Below are positions 25,645 through 33,763 of a stretch of DNA of 64,000 bases, one piece after another. A program made the translations under genes and the position numbers. The notes below the pieces were generated by a model. It was not told the origin of the DNA and made no database searches. It worked only from the letters and a program-made list of their open reading frames with translations. The stretch's first letter is position 1. The number at the start of each line of letters is the position of its first letter. The stretch is from Azorhizobium caulinodans ORS 571 (GTDB taxonomy: Bacteria > Pseudomonadota > Alphaproteobacteria > Rhizobiales > Xanthobacteraceae): NCBI RefSeq assembly GCF_000010525.1, contig NC_009937.1, positions 4,221,501 through 4,285,500 of the forward strand, given 5' to 3'.

Positions 25645-26942
25645 CCCCTTCCGCCCGCCTGTCCGCCGCCATCGACATCCTCGCCGATATCATCGCCCGC
25701 CGCCGCCCGGCCGGCGATGCCATCAAGGACTGGGGGCTCTCGCACCGCTTCGCCGGCTCCGGCGACCGCGCCGCACTGTCGGGCCTCATCTTCGACGCCC
25801 TGCGCCGCCGCGCCTCCTGCGCTCATGTGATGGGCTCGGAAGAGCCGCGCGCCCTGCTGCTCGGGATGCTGGCCACCGTGCGCGGGCTGGATGTGGACGC
25901 CATCGCCAAGCTCTGCGACGGCGCCCGCTTCGCCCCTGCCCCGCTCTCCGAGGACGAGCGCACCCGCCTCGCCAGCCCTAGTCTGGAAGGCGCCGCTCCC
26001 TGGGTGCGCGGCGACTATCCCCAGTGGCTGGACGGCGAACTGAAGGCCATGTTCGGCGAGGAGCGTGTGGCCGAGGCCGAAGCGCTGGCCGCTCGCGCGC
26101 CCGTGGACATGCGCGTCAACACGCTGAAGGCCAAGCCAGAAGAGGCGCTGGCGGAACTCGCCCATCTTCACCCCGAACCCGGCCAGTGGTCGCCCCTGGC
26201 CCTGCGCATTCCGCTGGGGGCGGACGGCAAGCAGCCCCCCATCACATCCGAGCCCGCCTTCGTGAAGGGCGGCGTCGAAGTGCAGGACGAAGGCTCGCAG
26301 ATCGCCGCCATCCTCGCCGCCCCCATGCCCGGCTCTCAGGTTCTGGACCTGTGCGCGGGCGCCGGCGGCAAGACGCTGGAACTGGCCGCCCTCATGGACA
26401 ACAAGGGCCAGCTCTACGCCCATGACAGCGATGTGCGCCGCCTGAAGCCCATCCACGAGCGCCTCCAGCGGGCCGGCGTGCGCAACGTGCAGATCCGCGC
26501 GCCGCGCGGCACGGCGGACGTGCTCTCCGACCTCGAAGGCCACATGGACCTCGTGCTGGTGGACGCCCCCTGCACCGGCACCGGCACCTGGCGGCGCAAC
26601 CCCGACGCCAAGTGGCGCGTGCGCCCCGGCGCGCTCGCCGAGCGCACCGCCGAGCAGGCGAAGATCCTCGAACAGGCTGTGCGCTATGTGAAGCCAGGCG
26701 GGCGGCTCGCTTATGTCACCTGCTCGCTGCTCAACTCCGAGAATGCGGGGCAGATTCGCGCCCTGCTGGAAAAGCACCCGGACTTCTCGGTGGTGCCCTC
26801 CACCGAAGCCGTTCTGGCACTCGGCAGCCGGGGCCTCGCCCTGCGCCAGGCCGCGCTGGACCTGCCCGAGGGCCTCATGCTGACGCCCCGCCGCACGGGC
26901 ACGGACGGCTTCTTCATCAGCGTCCTGAAACGCGCAGCCTGA
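25641..26942 (+). CDS. RsmB/NOP-type RNA (cytosine-5) methyltransferase
   Basis: A 433-residue SAM-dependent enzyme that methylates cytosine in rRNA. An N-terminal NusB-like helical region precedes the Rossmann domain with VLDLCAGAGGKTLELAALM (about residues 235-253), the DAPCTGTGTWRRNPD motif and the catalytic VTCSLLNSEN; both Cys expected of m5C enzymes are present. The start is GTG at 25641, overlapping the nucleosidase TGA. Pairing with the nucleosidase makes sense as a supply of SAH clearance, but this may be chance. The exact target base is not assigned. Confidence 0.92.
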   Translation: MTPSARLSAAIDILADIIARRRPAGDAIKDWGLSHRFAGSGDRAALSGLIFDALRRRASCAHVMGSEEPRALLLGMLATVRGLDVDAIAKLCDGARFAPAPLSEDERTRLASPSLEGAAPWVRGDYPQWLDGELKAMFGEERVAEAEALAARAPVDMRVNTLKAKPEEALAELAHLHPEPGQWSPLALRIPLGADGKQPPITSEPAFVKGGVEVQDEGSQIAAILAAPMPGSQVLDLCAGAGGKTLELAALMDNKGQLYAHDSDVRRLKPIHERLQRAGVRNVQIRAPRGTADVLSDLEGHMDLVLVDAPCTGTGTWRRNPDAKWRVRPGALAERTAEQAKILEQAVRYVKPGGRLAYVTCSLLNSENAGQIRALLEKHPDFSVVPSTEAVLALGSRGLALRQAALDLPEGLMLTPRRTGTDGFFISVLKRAA

Positions 26943-26982
26943 ACGGGCCGCGCTCCGACGGCGTGTGGCCGCGCGTGAATAC

Positions 26983-27021
26983 GTGACCATATTGACACGT
27001 GACAAAATGGAAACCTATTCT
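26983..27021 (+). promoter_or_regulatory. Promoter and operator candidate of the ArsR-SRPBCC gene
   Basis: TTGACA at 26992-26997 is followed after 18 bases by TATTCT at 27016-27021, a fair promoter. An imperfect palindrome (26983-26998, 12 of 16 symmetric) overlaps the -35, and ACGTGAC occurs twice (26981 and 26997). Transcription would start close to the preferred ATG at 27028. Confidence 0.55.
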
Positions 27022-27027
27022 GAGGGC

Positions 27028-27804
27028 ATGGATGCGGTCTTCGATGCCCTTGCCCATCCCATCCGGCGGGCGCTGCTGGATCGTCTTCGCGAGACGGACG
27101 GCCAGACGCTCACCGAGCTGGAGCGCGACCAGCCGCTGACGCGGTTCGGCGTGATGAAGCATCTCGGCGTTCTGGAGCGCGCCCATCTCATCGTCACGCG
27201 CAAGGTGGGGCGGGAGAAGCTGCACTATCTCAATCCCGTGCCGCTCCAGCAGGTCGCCGACCGCTGGATCTCCCGTTATGCCGCCCCCTTCGCGCGCACG
27301 CTGAGCGACCTGTCCCATGCCGTGGATGAGGGGGCGAAGATCATGTCCGCCAGCGGACCCAAGCACGTGTACGAGCACTTCCTGCGCGCCGCGCCGGAGG
27401 CGGTGTGGGCGATCCTGACGGATGACGCGAAGACGCCGCTCTGGCAGCATTTCAACATGACCTCCACCACCGACTGGCGGGTGGGCGGGGCCATCACCTT
27501 CTTCGTCGAGGGCCGGCCCATGATCGTGGGCGAGATCCTCGAACTCGCGCCGCCTACGCGGCTCGTGCACAGCTTCAGCGCCCGCTGGTCGCCCGACGTG
27601 GCAGGCGATCCGCCCTCCCGCGTCACCTGGGAGCTCAGCGCCATTCCCGGCGGCACGAAGCTCACCCTGACCCATGACAATTTCGGCGGCGACACCGCCA
27701 CCAGCCGCGCCGTCACCGGCGGCTGGCCGGAATCCCTCTCCCGCCTCAAGACGCTGGTGGAAACGGGCACGCCCTTCCTCTTCCCCGTCGCCCACGCGGG
27801 CTGA
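27028..27804 (+). CDS. ArsR-type HTH fused to SRPBCC (AHSA1) domain
   Basis: A 258-residue two-domain protein. An ArsR-like winged helix lies at about residues 1-90 (MDAVFDALAHPIRRALLDRLRETDGQTLTELER...RFGVMKHLGVLERAHLI). A C-terminal START/AHSA1-type ligand pocket spans about 105-250 (YEHFLRAAPEAVWAILTDDAKTPLWQHF...TKLTLTHDNFGGD). Such fusions are thought to be regulators with a hydrophobic ligand. The ATG at 27028 fits the HTH start and the promoter at 26992-27021; ATG 27007 would add seven residues. It probably regulates itself; no obvious target gene sits next to it. Confidence 0.88.
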   Translation: MDAVFDALAHPIRRALLDRLRETDGQTLTELERDQPLTRFGVMKHLGVLERAHLIVTRKVGREKLHYLNPVPLQQVADRWISRYAAPFARTLSDLSHAVDEGAKIMSASGPKHVYEHFLRAAPEAVWAILTDDAKTPLWQHFNMTSTTDWRVGGAITFFVEGRPMIVGEILELAPPTRLVHSFSARWSPDVAGDPPSRVTWELSAIPGGTKLTLTHDNFGGDTATSRAVTGGWPESLSRLKTLVETGTPFLFPVAHAG

Positions 27805-27853
27805 GCGCGCCGCTGGAGCGGACAGGGGCCTCGCCGCCCGCTGCCCCCGCTCC

Positions 27854-28402
27854 TCACATCGCAGCGGCGCCGCGGCTCGTGCCCTTCTCCCCCGCGAGCA
27901 GGCGGTTCTTGAGCCGCGCGATGCCTTCGCGCTGGAGTTCGCTGGGGGCGGAATGGGCGGAGGCGACCTGCGTGAGCATGGTGATGAGTTCCATGCGCTC
28001 ATCCACGCTCAGCCGGCTGCGCAGGAGCGGGATCAGGGGATCGGACACCTGCGAGAAGGGAAAGCGCTGCTGGGTATAGCCCCGGGCCTGCTCGAAGGCG
28101 GCCGAGATGTTCTCGAACGCCAGCGGATCCTCCATGAATTCAAGGATCTTCGTCTTCTCGCTGGCGGTGACGGGGCTACCGGTACGCACAATCTGGATCA
28201 TGAGGATGACCGCCGCCAGCCGCGCATCGCGCACCCGCTCCAGCGGCGTGCCCACGATGTTGCGGATGGCTGAGACCGCGCGGCGCTGCACGCCTTTCGT
28301 ATCGCGGTCCACCTCCTGCAGGCCCTTGACCGTCCGGTGCATGTAGAGGACCCAGAACAAGCCGGCGGCAAGAAGGCCGAGCAGACCCAAGAGAAGTGGC
28401 AT
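27854..28402 (-). CDS. Membrane-anchored hypothetical protein
   Basis: A 182-residue protein with one N-terminal membrane segment ([20 protein letters not shown]) and a helical cytosolic part. The domain [18 protein letters not shown]...[35 protein letters not shown] resembles TerB-like helical bundles, but this is only a resemblance. The ATG at 28402 follows a GGGAGG six bases upstream. It is divergent from guaA with a 170-base gap and convergent with the ArsR-SRPBCC gene. Function unknown. Confidence 0.8.
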   Translation of the reverse strand: MPLLLGLLGLLAAGLFWVLYMHRTVKGLQEVDRDTKGVQRRAVSAIRNIVGTPLERVRDARLAAVILMIQIVRTGSPVTASEKTKILEFMEDPLAFENISAAFEQARGYTQQRFPFSQVSDPLIPLLRSRLSVDERMELITMLTQVASAHSAPSELQREGIARLKNRLLAGEKGTSRGAAAM

Positions 28403-28572
28403 GGATGCCTCCCTGGCGATGCCGGGGCAGGCTCCATGCGTGGGCAGCACGTGTCAAGCTGAGCCGGACGCGAGCGGCGCGCAGACCTGATGCGATACCG
28501 CCCGGCTTTTGTCGCCAGAACTTTCCCGCTAAAGGAAGCGCTCGAACGCCCCCTTGCGCCGGAAAGCCCCTC

Positions 28573-30120
28573 ATGCACGACACCGTCCTCATCATCGATT
28601 TCGGCAGCCAGGTCACGCAGCTGATCGCGCGCCGGGTGCGCGAGGAAGGCGTCTATTCGGAAGTCGTGCCCTTCCAGAAGGCCGCCGAGGCCATGGATCG
28701 GCTGAAGCCCCGCGCCGTCATCCTCTCCGGCGGCCCGGCTTCCGTGATCGAGGGCGAGAGCCCGCGCGCCCCGCAGGCGGTGTTCGAGGCCGGCATTCCG
28801 GTGCTCGGCATCTGCTATGGCGAGCAGGCCATGGCCGACCAGCTCGGCGGCAAGGTGGAAGCCGGGCACCATCGCGAATTCGGCCGCGCCGAGGTGGAAG
28901 TGGTGAAGCCCGCCGCCCTGTTCGAGGGCGTGTGGCAGGAAGGCCAGCGCTATCTCGTCTGGATGAGCCATGGCGACCGCGTCACCCAGCTGCCCGCCGG
29001 CTTCGAGGTGATCGCCCAGTCCGAGAACGCGCCGTTTGCCGCCATCGCGGACGAGAGCCGCAAGTTCTACGGCGTGCAGTTCCACCCCGAGGTGGTACAC
29101 ACGCCGCAAGGCGCCCAGCTGCTGCGCAATTTCGTGCGCAAGGTGGCCGGCCTCCAGGGCGATTGGACCATGGGCGCCTTCCGCGAGGAATCCATCCGGA
29201 AGATCCGCGCCCAGGTGGGCGACAAGCGCGTGCTCTGCGGCCTCTCCGGCGGCGTCGATTCCGCCGTGGCGGCGGTGCTCATCCACGAGGCCATCGGCGA
29301 CCAGCTGACCTGCGTGTTCGTGGACCACGGCCTGATGCGCCTCGGCGAGGCCGAGCAGGTGGTCTCGCTCTTCCGCAACACCTACAACATCCCGCTGGTG
29401 CACGTGGATGCGTCCGAGCTGTTCCTGAAGGAACTGGACGGCGTTTCGGACCCCGAGAAGAAGCGCAAGACCATCGGCAAGCTCTTCATCGACGTGTTCG
29501 AGGCCGAGGCCAAGAAGATCGGTGGCGCCGATTTCCTCGCCCAGGGTACGCTCTATCCGGACGTGATCGAGAGCGTCTCCTTCACCGGCGGCCCCTCCGT
29601 CACCATCAAGTCGCACCACAATGTGGGCGGTCTTCCTGAGCGTATGAACATGAAGCTCGTCGAGCCGCTGCGCGAGCTGTTCAAGGACGAGGTGCGCGCG
29701 CTCGGCCGCGAGCTCGGCCTGCCGGAGAGCTTCGTCGGCCGGCACCCCTTCCCCGGCCCTGGCCTTGCCATCCGCTGCCCCGGCGAGATCACCCCCGAAA
29801 AGCTGGAAATCCTGCGCCAGGCGGACGCCATCTATCTGGAAGAGATCCGCGCCGCCGGCCTCTATGACGTGATCTGGCAGGCCTTTGCCGTGCTGCTGCC
29901 GGTGCGCACCGTGGGCGTGATGGGCGACGGCCGCACCTACGACCACGTGCTGGCCCTGCGAGCCGTCACCTCCATCGACGGCATGACGGCCGACTTCTAC
30001 CCCTTCCAGATGGACTTCCTCGGCCGCGCCGCCACCCGCATCATCAACGAGGTGCGCGGCATCAACCGCGTGGTCTACGACGTGACCTCGAAGCCCCCGG
30101 GCACGATCGAGTGGGAATGA
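28573..30120 (+). CDS. guaA: GMP synthase (glutamine-hydrolysing)
   Basis: Converts XMP to GMP with ATP and glutamine; cytosolic. The 515-residue protein has the class I glutamine amidotransferase half with catalytic Cys81 (GICYGEQAM) and the His/Glu pair in FHPEVVHT (about 169-171), the ATP pyrophosphatase P-loop [11 protein letters not shown] (about 226), and the C-terminal dimer domain ending with [24 protein letters not shown]. All expected parts are present and the length is normal. The ATG at 28573 matches the conserved start [12 protein letters not shown]. Monocistronic with a terminator after it. Confidence 0.98.
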   Translation: MHDTVLIIDFGSQVTQLIARRVREEGVYSEVVPFQKAAEAMDRLKPRAVILSGGPASVIEGESPRAPQAVFEAGIPVLGICYGEQAMADQLGGKVEAGHHREFGRAEVEVVKPAALFEGVWQEGQRYLVWMSHGDRVTQLPAGFEVIAQSENAPFAAIADESRKFYGVQFHPEVVHTPQGAQLLRNFVRKVAGLQGDWTMGAFREESIRKIRAQVGDKRVLCGLSGGVDSAVAAVLIHEAIGDQLTCVFVDHGLMRLGEAEQVVSLFRNTYNIPLVHVDASELFLKELDGVSDPEKKRKTIGKLFIDVFEAEAKKIGGADFLAQGTLYPDVIESVSFTGGPSVTIKSHHNVGGLPERMNMKLVEPLRELFKDEVRALGRELGLPESFVGRHPFPGPGLAIRCPGEITPEKLEILRQADAIYLEEIRAAGLYDVIWQAFAVLLPVRTVGVMGDGRTYDHVLALRAVTSIDGMTADFYPFQMDFLGRAATRIINEVRGINRVVYDVTSKPPGTIEWE

Positions 30121-30189
30121 TCGAGGATTTATTTTTCGCGATCCGGGTGCGTGCAAGTCGATCGGTGTCGTGACAGCGTCCATTCAGGG

Positions 30190-30226
30190 CCGTCAGGAGC
30201 TACAGCTTCTGGCGGTCCTTTCTTTT
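30190..30226 (+). terminator. Intrinsic terminator of guaA
   Basis: A 12-bp stem with two G-U pairs (30190-30201 with 30204-30215) followed by TCCTTTCTTTT, 70 bases after the guaA stop. Confidence 0.85.
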
Positions 30227-30562
30227 GGTGTCCCCTCATCAGAAGCGAAGGCCGCACTCACGGTGACCCGATGGGCCGATGTGAGCGCAGCCCCATCTCG
30301 CCCCTTCATTCCTCGGTGGTCGCCAGCGTTCTGCCGCGTCGGACAGGCGCGCAGGCGTCCACACCGGAGAGGTCGCTTATCTTGGGGAAACGGAGCGGCA
30401 TACGGGGACGGACGGCGGCGCCCCAAATCGCGCGGGCGATCACCTTCGCGAAGTCGCTATAGGTGTGGAGCGACCGGGCGAGGAGCGTAGTCAGCCGCGC
30501 CACGTCGCCGGCTTCCGGGATCATGCCATGCCATCGCTCACATAGCGCTCGGCCATGAGGCG
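30227..30562. other. Decayed stretch downstream of guaA
   Basis: No gene can be supported here. Open frames on both strands are Arg-rich and compositionally noncoding. It leads into a LysR remnant and is probably worn-down gene sequence. Confidence 0.5.
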
Positions 30563-30785
30563 CATTTCGGTGCCGCGCGCCTGCCTCTTTCACTGGCAAG
30601 TGCCGACCTGGCCGCGAGCCGGCTGGTGCAGTGGGGCACCGCGGAAGGGCCGGAGACGGCGCTCTGGGCGCTCTCCCCCCTCGCGCCGGCTGCTGAATGC
30701 CCGCGTCTCAGCCTTTCTGGCGCATCTGAAGGAGGCCTTTCCCGAAGGCACGCCGGAGGAGCTTGCGACCGATCTCTCGGCGTGA
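30563..30785 (+). pseudogene. LysR-family C-terminal remnant, frameshifted
   Basis: Only the last part of a LysR-type regulator is left. One frame reads HFGAARLPLSLASADLAAS then RLVQWGTAEGPETALWALSP, matching the family pattern of LP..LA..DLA.GRLV...G....ALWALSP. Near 30680 the reading frame shifts, and the next frame gives RRLLNARVSAFLAHLKEAF and a stop at 30783-30785, matching the family's end (RVxAFxxxL). The HTH and most of the ligand domain are missing. It is therefore a truncated and frameshifted pseudogene. Detection is by eye from the conserved C-terminal pattern. Confidence 0.72.
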
Positions 30786-30805
30786 GGCACGGACTGCGTG
30801 GTTGC

Positions 30806-31318
30806 TCATTTGGGTACGCCCGCCGCCGCCATCTCCACTTGCACGGGTTCGGGCAGATCGCACAGCTCCGTATCCGGCCGCGTGCCGGACCACATGGCCA
30901 TATGGAAGCGCGCCGGGCGGTCGAGGCTGCTGAGGCCGAGGTGCCACACGCCGGGCGCGTAGAGGATGCCGTCCTCGGGCCCGGCGATGAAGGCGGCAAG
31001 CTGCACCGGATCGACGCCGCCGTCGGGCGTGCTGCCGGCGACCACCACCAGCGCCCGGCAGCCGTCCACGGGCAGGAAGACCTGCGCAGACCAGGGATGC
31101 CGCTCCAACTGGCGCACCAGAAGCGGGGCGGGGCGCACGCTCACATCGAACAGGGAGAGGCACATCCGGGCGCCCGGCTCGCGGCCTTCCAGCTCCAGCC
31201 GCGCATCGCGCCGCTGCGCGAATCCCTCGTTCACGACCAGCGGCGCCCCCAGCCGCACCACGGCGCCGAAGGGCGCGAAGCGTTCGGGATTCAGGGCAAG
31301 GGGGATCAGGGAGAGCAT
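30806..31318 (-). CDS. Ureidoglycolate lyase-like protein (AllA family)
   Basis: A 170-residue cupin-fold protein of the ureidoglycolate lyase family, which splits ureidoglycolate to glyoxylate and urea in allantoin breakdown. Family blocks: LNPERFAPFGAVVRLG at the start, LLVRQLERHPWSAQVFLPVDGCRALVVVAG in the middle, and GILYAPGVWHLGLSSLDRPARFHMAMW near the end (a His pair consistent with metal or substrate binding). The ATG at 31318 was picked over an in-frame codon 12 residues earlier. No other purine-catabolism gene is nearby, so the substrate is not certain. Confidence 0.88.
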   Translation of the reverse strand: MLSLIPLALNPERFAPFGAVVRLGAPLVVNEGFAQRRDARLELEGREPGARMCLSLFDVSVRPAPLLVRQLERHPWSAQVFLPVDGCRALVVVAGSTPDGGVDPVQLAAFIAGPEDGILYAPGVWHLGLSSLDRPARFHMAMWSGTRPDTELCDLPEPVQVEMAAAGVPK

Positions 31319-31456
31319 GGCGCCTATGGTGCGGGAAAGGAATGCGGCACGCACCTAAGGTGACGGCGGGGGATGGCGCAAGCTGATCGTCTCCACGCAA
31401 ACCGTAGGTCGTGATGCCGTAGATCGCCCTTCCACTCGAGCGGCGAAGGTGATGCG

Positions 31457-32437
31457 CTAGCGCCCGAGGGCGCGCTCGGCCATCGCCTTGGCGTCAACGA
31501 AAGCACGTTGCCGCAGCTCATCTAATGTTTCATTTGATCCCGTAAAAGAAGCGCGAGCGGCGGCTTCGATCTCCGGGCGACAAAGATCCAGGATCGCCGC
31601 CAGCTTCGCATCCTGCTCTGCCAGCTTAGACCTTGCCGTACGCGCCATCTCATCAATGCAACCACGTACGGCGGAGGCTTCTTTCGACGAACTGCCAAGC
31701 GATGACTGTGATGGAGATGCGGGTGGCGCACCCCTCGATTTTGCCACGACTGCGAGAGTGACCGCCTGCTTTCTGGCGGCAGCAGCCAGCTCATCCCTGA
31801 GGGCGACCAGTGACGCTGGCGCTGTGCCCTGCAAGCCCTCCCATGCGATGGACGCATCTAGATAACGACCGAGCTCACTGGAACACAGAGCCAAAGCGGC
31901 GTCGGCGACCAATTCGGCCCGCTCCCCTGATGAAACAAGCGCGATGGTCTTTTCGCCGATACAGCTCCACAGTTCTTTTGTGGTCGCCTCTTTGCGCTCT
32001 CTTGTAGCTGCAATGCGATTAATTCGAGCCTCGGCGTCGGCCGCGTCGCGCGCGATGATGGCTGAAATCTGCTCCTTTAAACGAGCCCCCGCTGCCCGCG
32101 GCAGGTCGTCAAGATAAGGGCCTCGAGCGAATTGTTCGCCGTAGCCCGGACCATAGTATCTATCGTGCATTTCGATCATGGTTCGCACGGCCGGCCGGCA
32201 TCGATTGATGGCTTCGGGCAGCAGATCCATTGTTCTGGCTTCGCGCACAAAGGTGGCAAAGCGCGGATCTTCCCCCATCTGCTTCGCGATGCAGTCGGTG
32301 GCCGCTCGCACATAAGGGACCACCGCCGCACGGGCCTGCTTTTCGGTCAGGCCGGTCTGTGTTTGCGCGTGCAAGGCGGGCGGCGTAATCCACCCCGCAC
32401 CTGCCGCCAATGCCAACGCCCCGAGCACGCTTCGCAT
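31457..32437 (-). CDS. Hypothetical secreted protein
   Basis: A 326-residue protein not recognised. It has a signal peptide (RSVLGALALAAGAGWITPPALHA, cleavage near residue 24). The mature chain is mainly helical with paired Cys (TDCIA...NRCRPA...WSCIGEK...ALCSSE...RGCIDEM...DLCRPE), a spacing that suggests three repeat-like helical units with conserved Cys. The GC content looks lower than in neighbouring genes, which hints at later acquisition. The ATG at 32437 has GGGAGGGGGAG just upstream. It lies between the decayed patch and tRNA-Ala and has no operon partner. Confidence 0.75.
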   Translation of the reverse strand: MRSVLGALALAAGAGWITPPALHAQTQTGLTEKQARAAVVPYVRAATDCIAKQMGEDPRFATFVREARTMDLLPEAINRCRPAVRTMIEMHDRYYGPGYGEQFARGPYLDDLPRAAGARLKEQISAIIARDAADAEARINRIAATRERKEATTKELWSCIGEKTIALVSSGERAELVADAALALCSSELGRYLDASIAWEGLQGTAPASLVALRDELAAAARKQAVTLAVVAKSRGAPPASPSQSSLGSSSKEASAVRGCIDEMARTARSKLAEQDAKLAAILDLCRPEIEAAARASFTGSNETLDELRQRAFVDAKAMAERALGR

Positions 32438-32616
32438 CGCTCCCCCTCCCCTGGAAGCCAGTTTATGGCATCAGTCGGAACAACGACAATTGGCAGGTGA
32501 GATGAAAGGCACGTGTGGACGAGATGTTGGTGGCCGGGGGCAGCCCGACACGCAAACGATGAACACCTGTTAGGTGCTGCAGATCTGAGCCGAATGTGAG
32601 ACAGAGGATCGGGAAT

Positions 32617-32692
32617 TGGTGGAGCCGAGGGGAATCGAACCCCTGACCTCTGCAGTGCGATTGCAGCGCTCTCCCATCTGAGCTACGGCCCC
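32617..32692 (-). tRNA. tRNA-Ala (CGC)
   Basis: A 76-base cloverleaf read on the minus strand: acceptor GGGGCCG, D-arm TAGCTCAGATGGGAGAGC, anticodon arm CTGCA-ATCGCAC-TGCAG with anticodon CGC (reads the Ala codon GCG), T-arm AGGGGTTCGAATCCCCT, and encoded CCA at the 3' end. Confidence 0.96.
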
Positions 32693-32821
32693 GATCCATG
32701 GGATGGCTGCATGTACGGGGTGGGCCCGGCCCTGTCAAGCGAGGGGGTGTGGAGAAGTCCCCTGCCCCCGGCGCCATGCACAGCCGGGGCGCCGCATGGG
32801 CCGGCGCCCCATCGCCGCGCC

Positions 32822-33763
32822 TCAGTCGAGACCCGCGATGGCGCGGGAGAAGTCGCGGGCGGAGAAGGGCTGGAGGTCTTCCGCCCCCTCGCCCACGCCC
32901 ACCAGATGGATGGGCAGGCGATATTTCTGGGCGATGGCGACAAGGATGCCGCCGCGCGCCGTGCCGTCGAGCTTGGTCATCACGAGGCCGGTGACGCCGG
33001 CGGTGCGGGCGAACACCTCCACCTGATTGAGCGCGTTCTGGCCGACCGTCGCATCCAGCACCAGCAGCACGGCGTGCGGGGCGGTGGGCTCCAGCTTCTT
33101 GACGACACGGACCACCTTCTCCAGTTCGTCCATGAGCTCGGTGCGGTTCTGGAGACGGCCGGCGGTGTCGATCATCACGATGTCCGAGCCATTTGCGCGG
33201 GCTTCGGTGATGGCGTCATGAGCAACGCCGGCGGCATCCGCGCCCTGTTCGCGGGCCACCACATGGGCGCCCGTGCGCGCGCCCCACACCTTGAGCTGCT
33301 CGATGGCGGCGGCGCGGAAGGTGTCGCCCGCGGCGAGCGTCAGCCTCTTGCCCTCGCTGCGCCACTGGGCGGCGAGCTTGCCGATGGTGGTTGTCTTGCC
33401 CGAGCCGTTCACGCCCACCATCAGCACCACGAAAGGCTTCTGGCCGGCGTCCGGCACGAAGGGCTTCGCGACGGGGCCAAGGATCTCCTCCACCTCCGAG
33501 GCAATCAGGCCCTTCACCTCGTCGGGGGCAATCATCTTGTCGTGCCGGCCCTTGCCCACCGCCTCGACGATGCGGGCGGCGGTGGCGGTGCCGAGGTCGG
33601 CGCGGATCAGCAGATCCTCCAGCTCCTCCAGCGTCTCGGCATCGAGCTTGCGCTTGGTGACGAGGTCCGTGATCCCCTGGGTGAGGGAAGTGGCCGTGCG
33701 CGCGAGACCGGAGGTCAGGCGGCGCCAGAAGCCGGGTTTTTCGGGGGGAGAGGTCTCGCTCAT
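32822..33763 (-). CDS. ftsY: Signal recognition particle receptor FtsY
   Basis: GTPase that docks SRP-ribosome complexes at the SecYEG translocon. The 313-residue protein has the N domain (RLTSGLARTATSLTQGITDLV...ETLEELEDLLIRADLG) and the G domain with G1 GVNGSGKTTT (117-126), DTFRAAAIEQL, G3 DTAGR and G4 TKLDGTARGG. Unlike E. coli FtsY it has no long acidic A domain; only about 15 residues precede the N domain, as in many alphaproteobacteria. Start ATG overlaps the mtaB stop (ATGA). It ends the dapF-mtaB-ftsY run. Confidence 0.97.
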   Translation of the reverse strand: MSETSPPEKPGFWRRLTSGLARTATSLTQGITDLVTKRKLDAETLEELEDLLIRADLGTATAARIVEAVGKGRHDKMIAPDEVKGLIASEVEEILGPVAKPFVPDAGQKPFVVLMVGVNGSGKTTTIGKLAAQWRSEGKRLTLAAGDTFRAAAIEQLKVWGARTGAHVVAREQGADAAGVAHDAITEARANGSDIVMIDTAGRLQNRTELMDELEKVVRVVKKLEPTAPHAVLLVLDATVGQNALNQVEVFARTAGVTGLVMTKLDGTARGGILVAIAQKYRLPIHLVGVGEGAEDLQPFSARDFSRAIAGLD

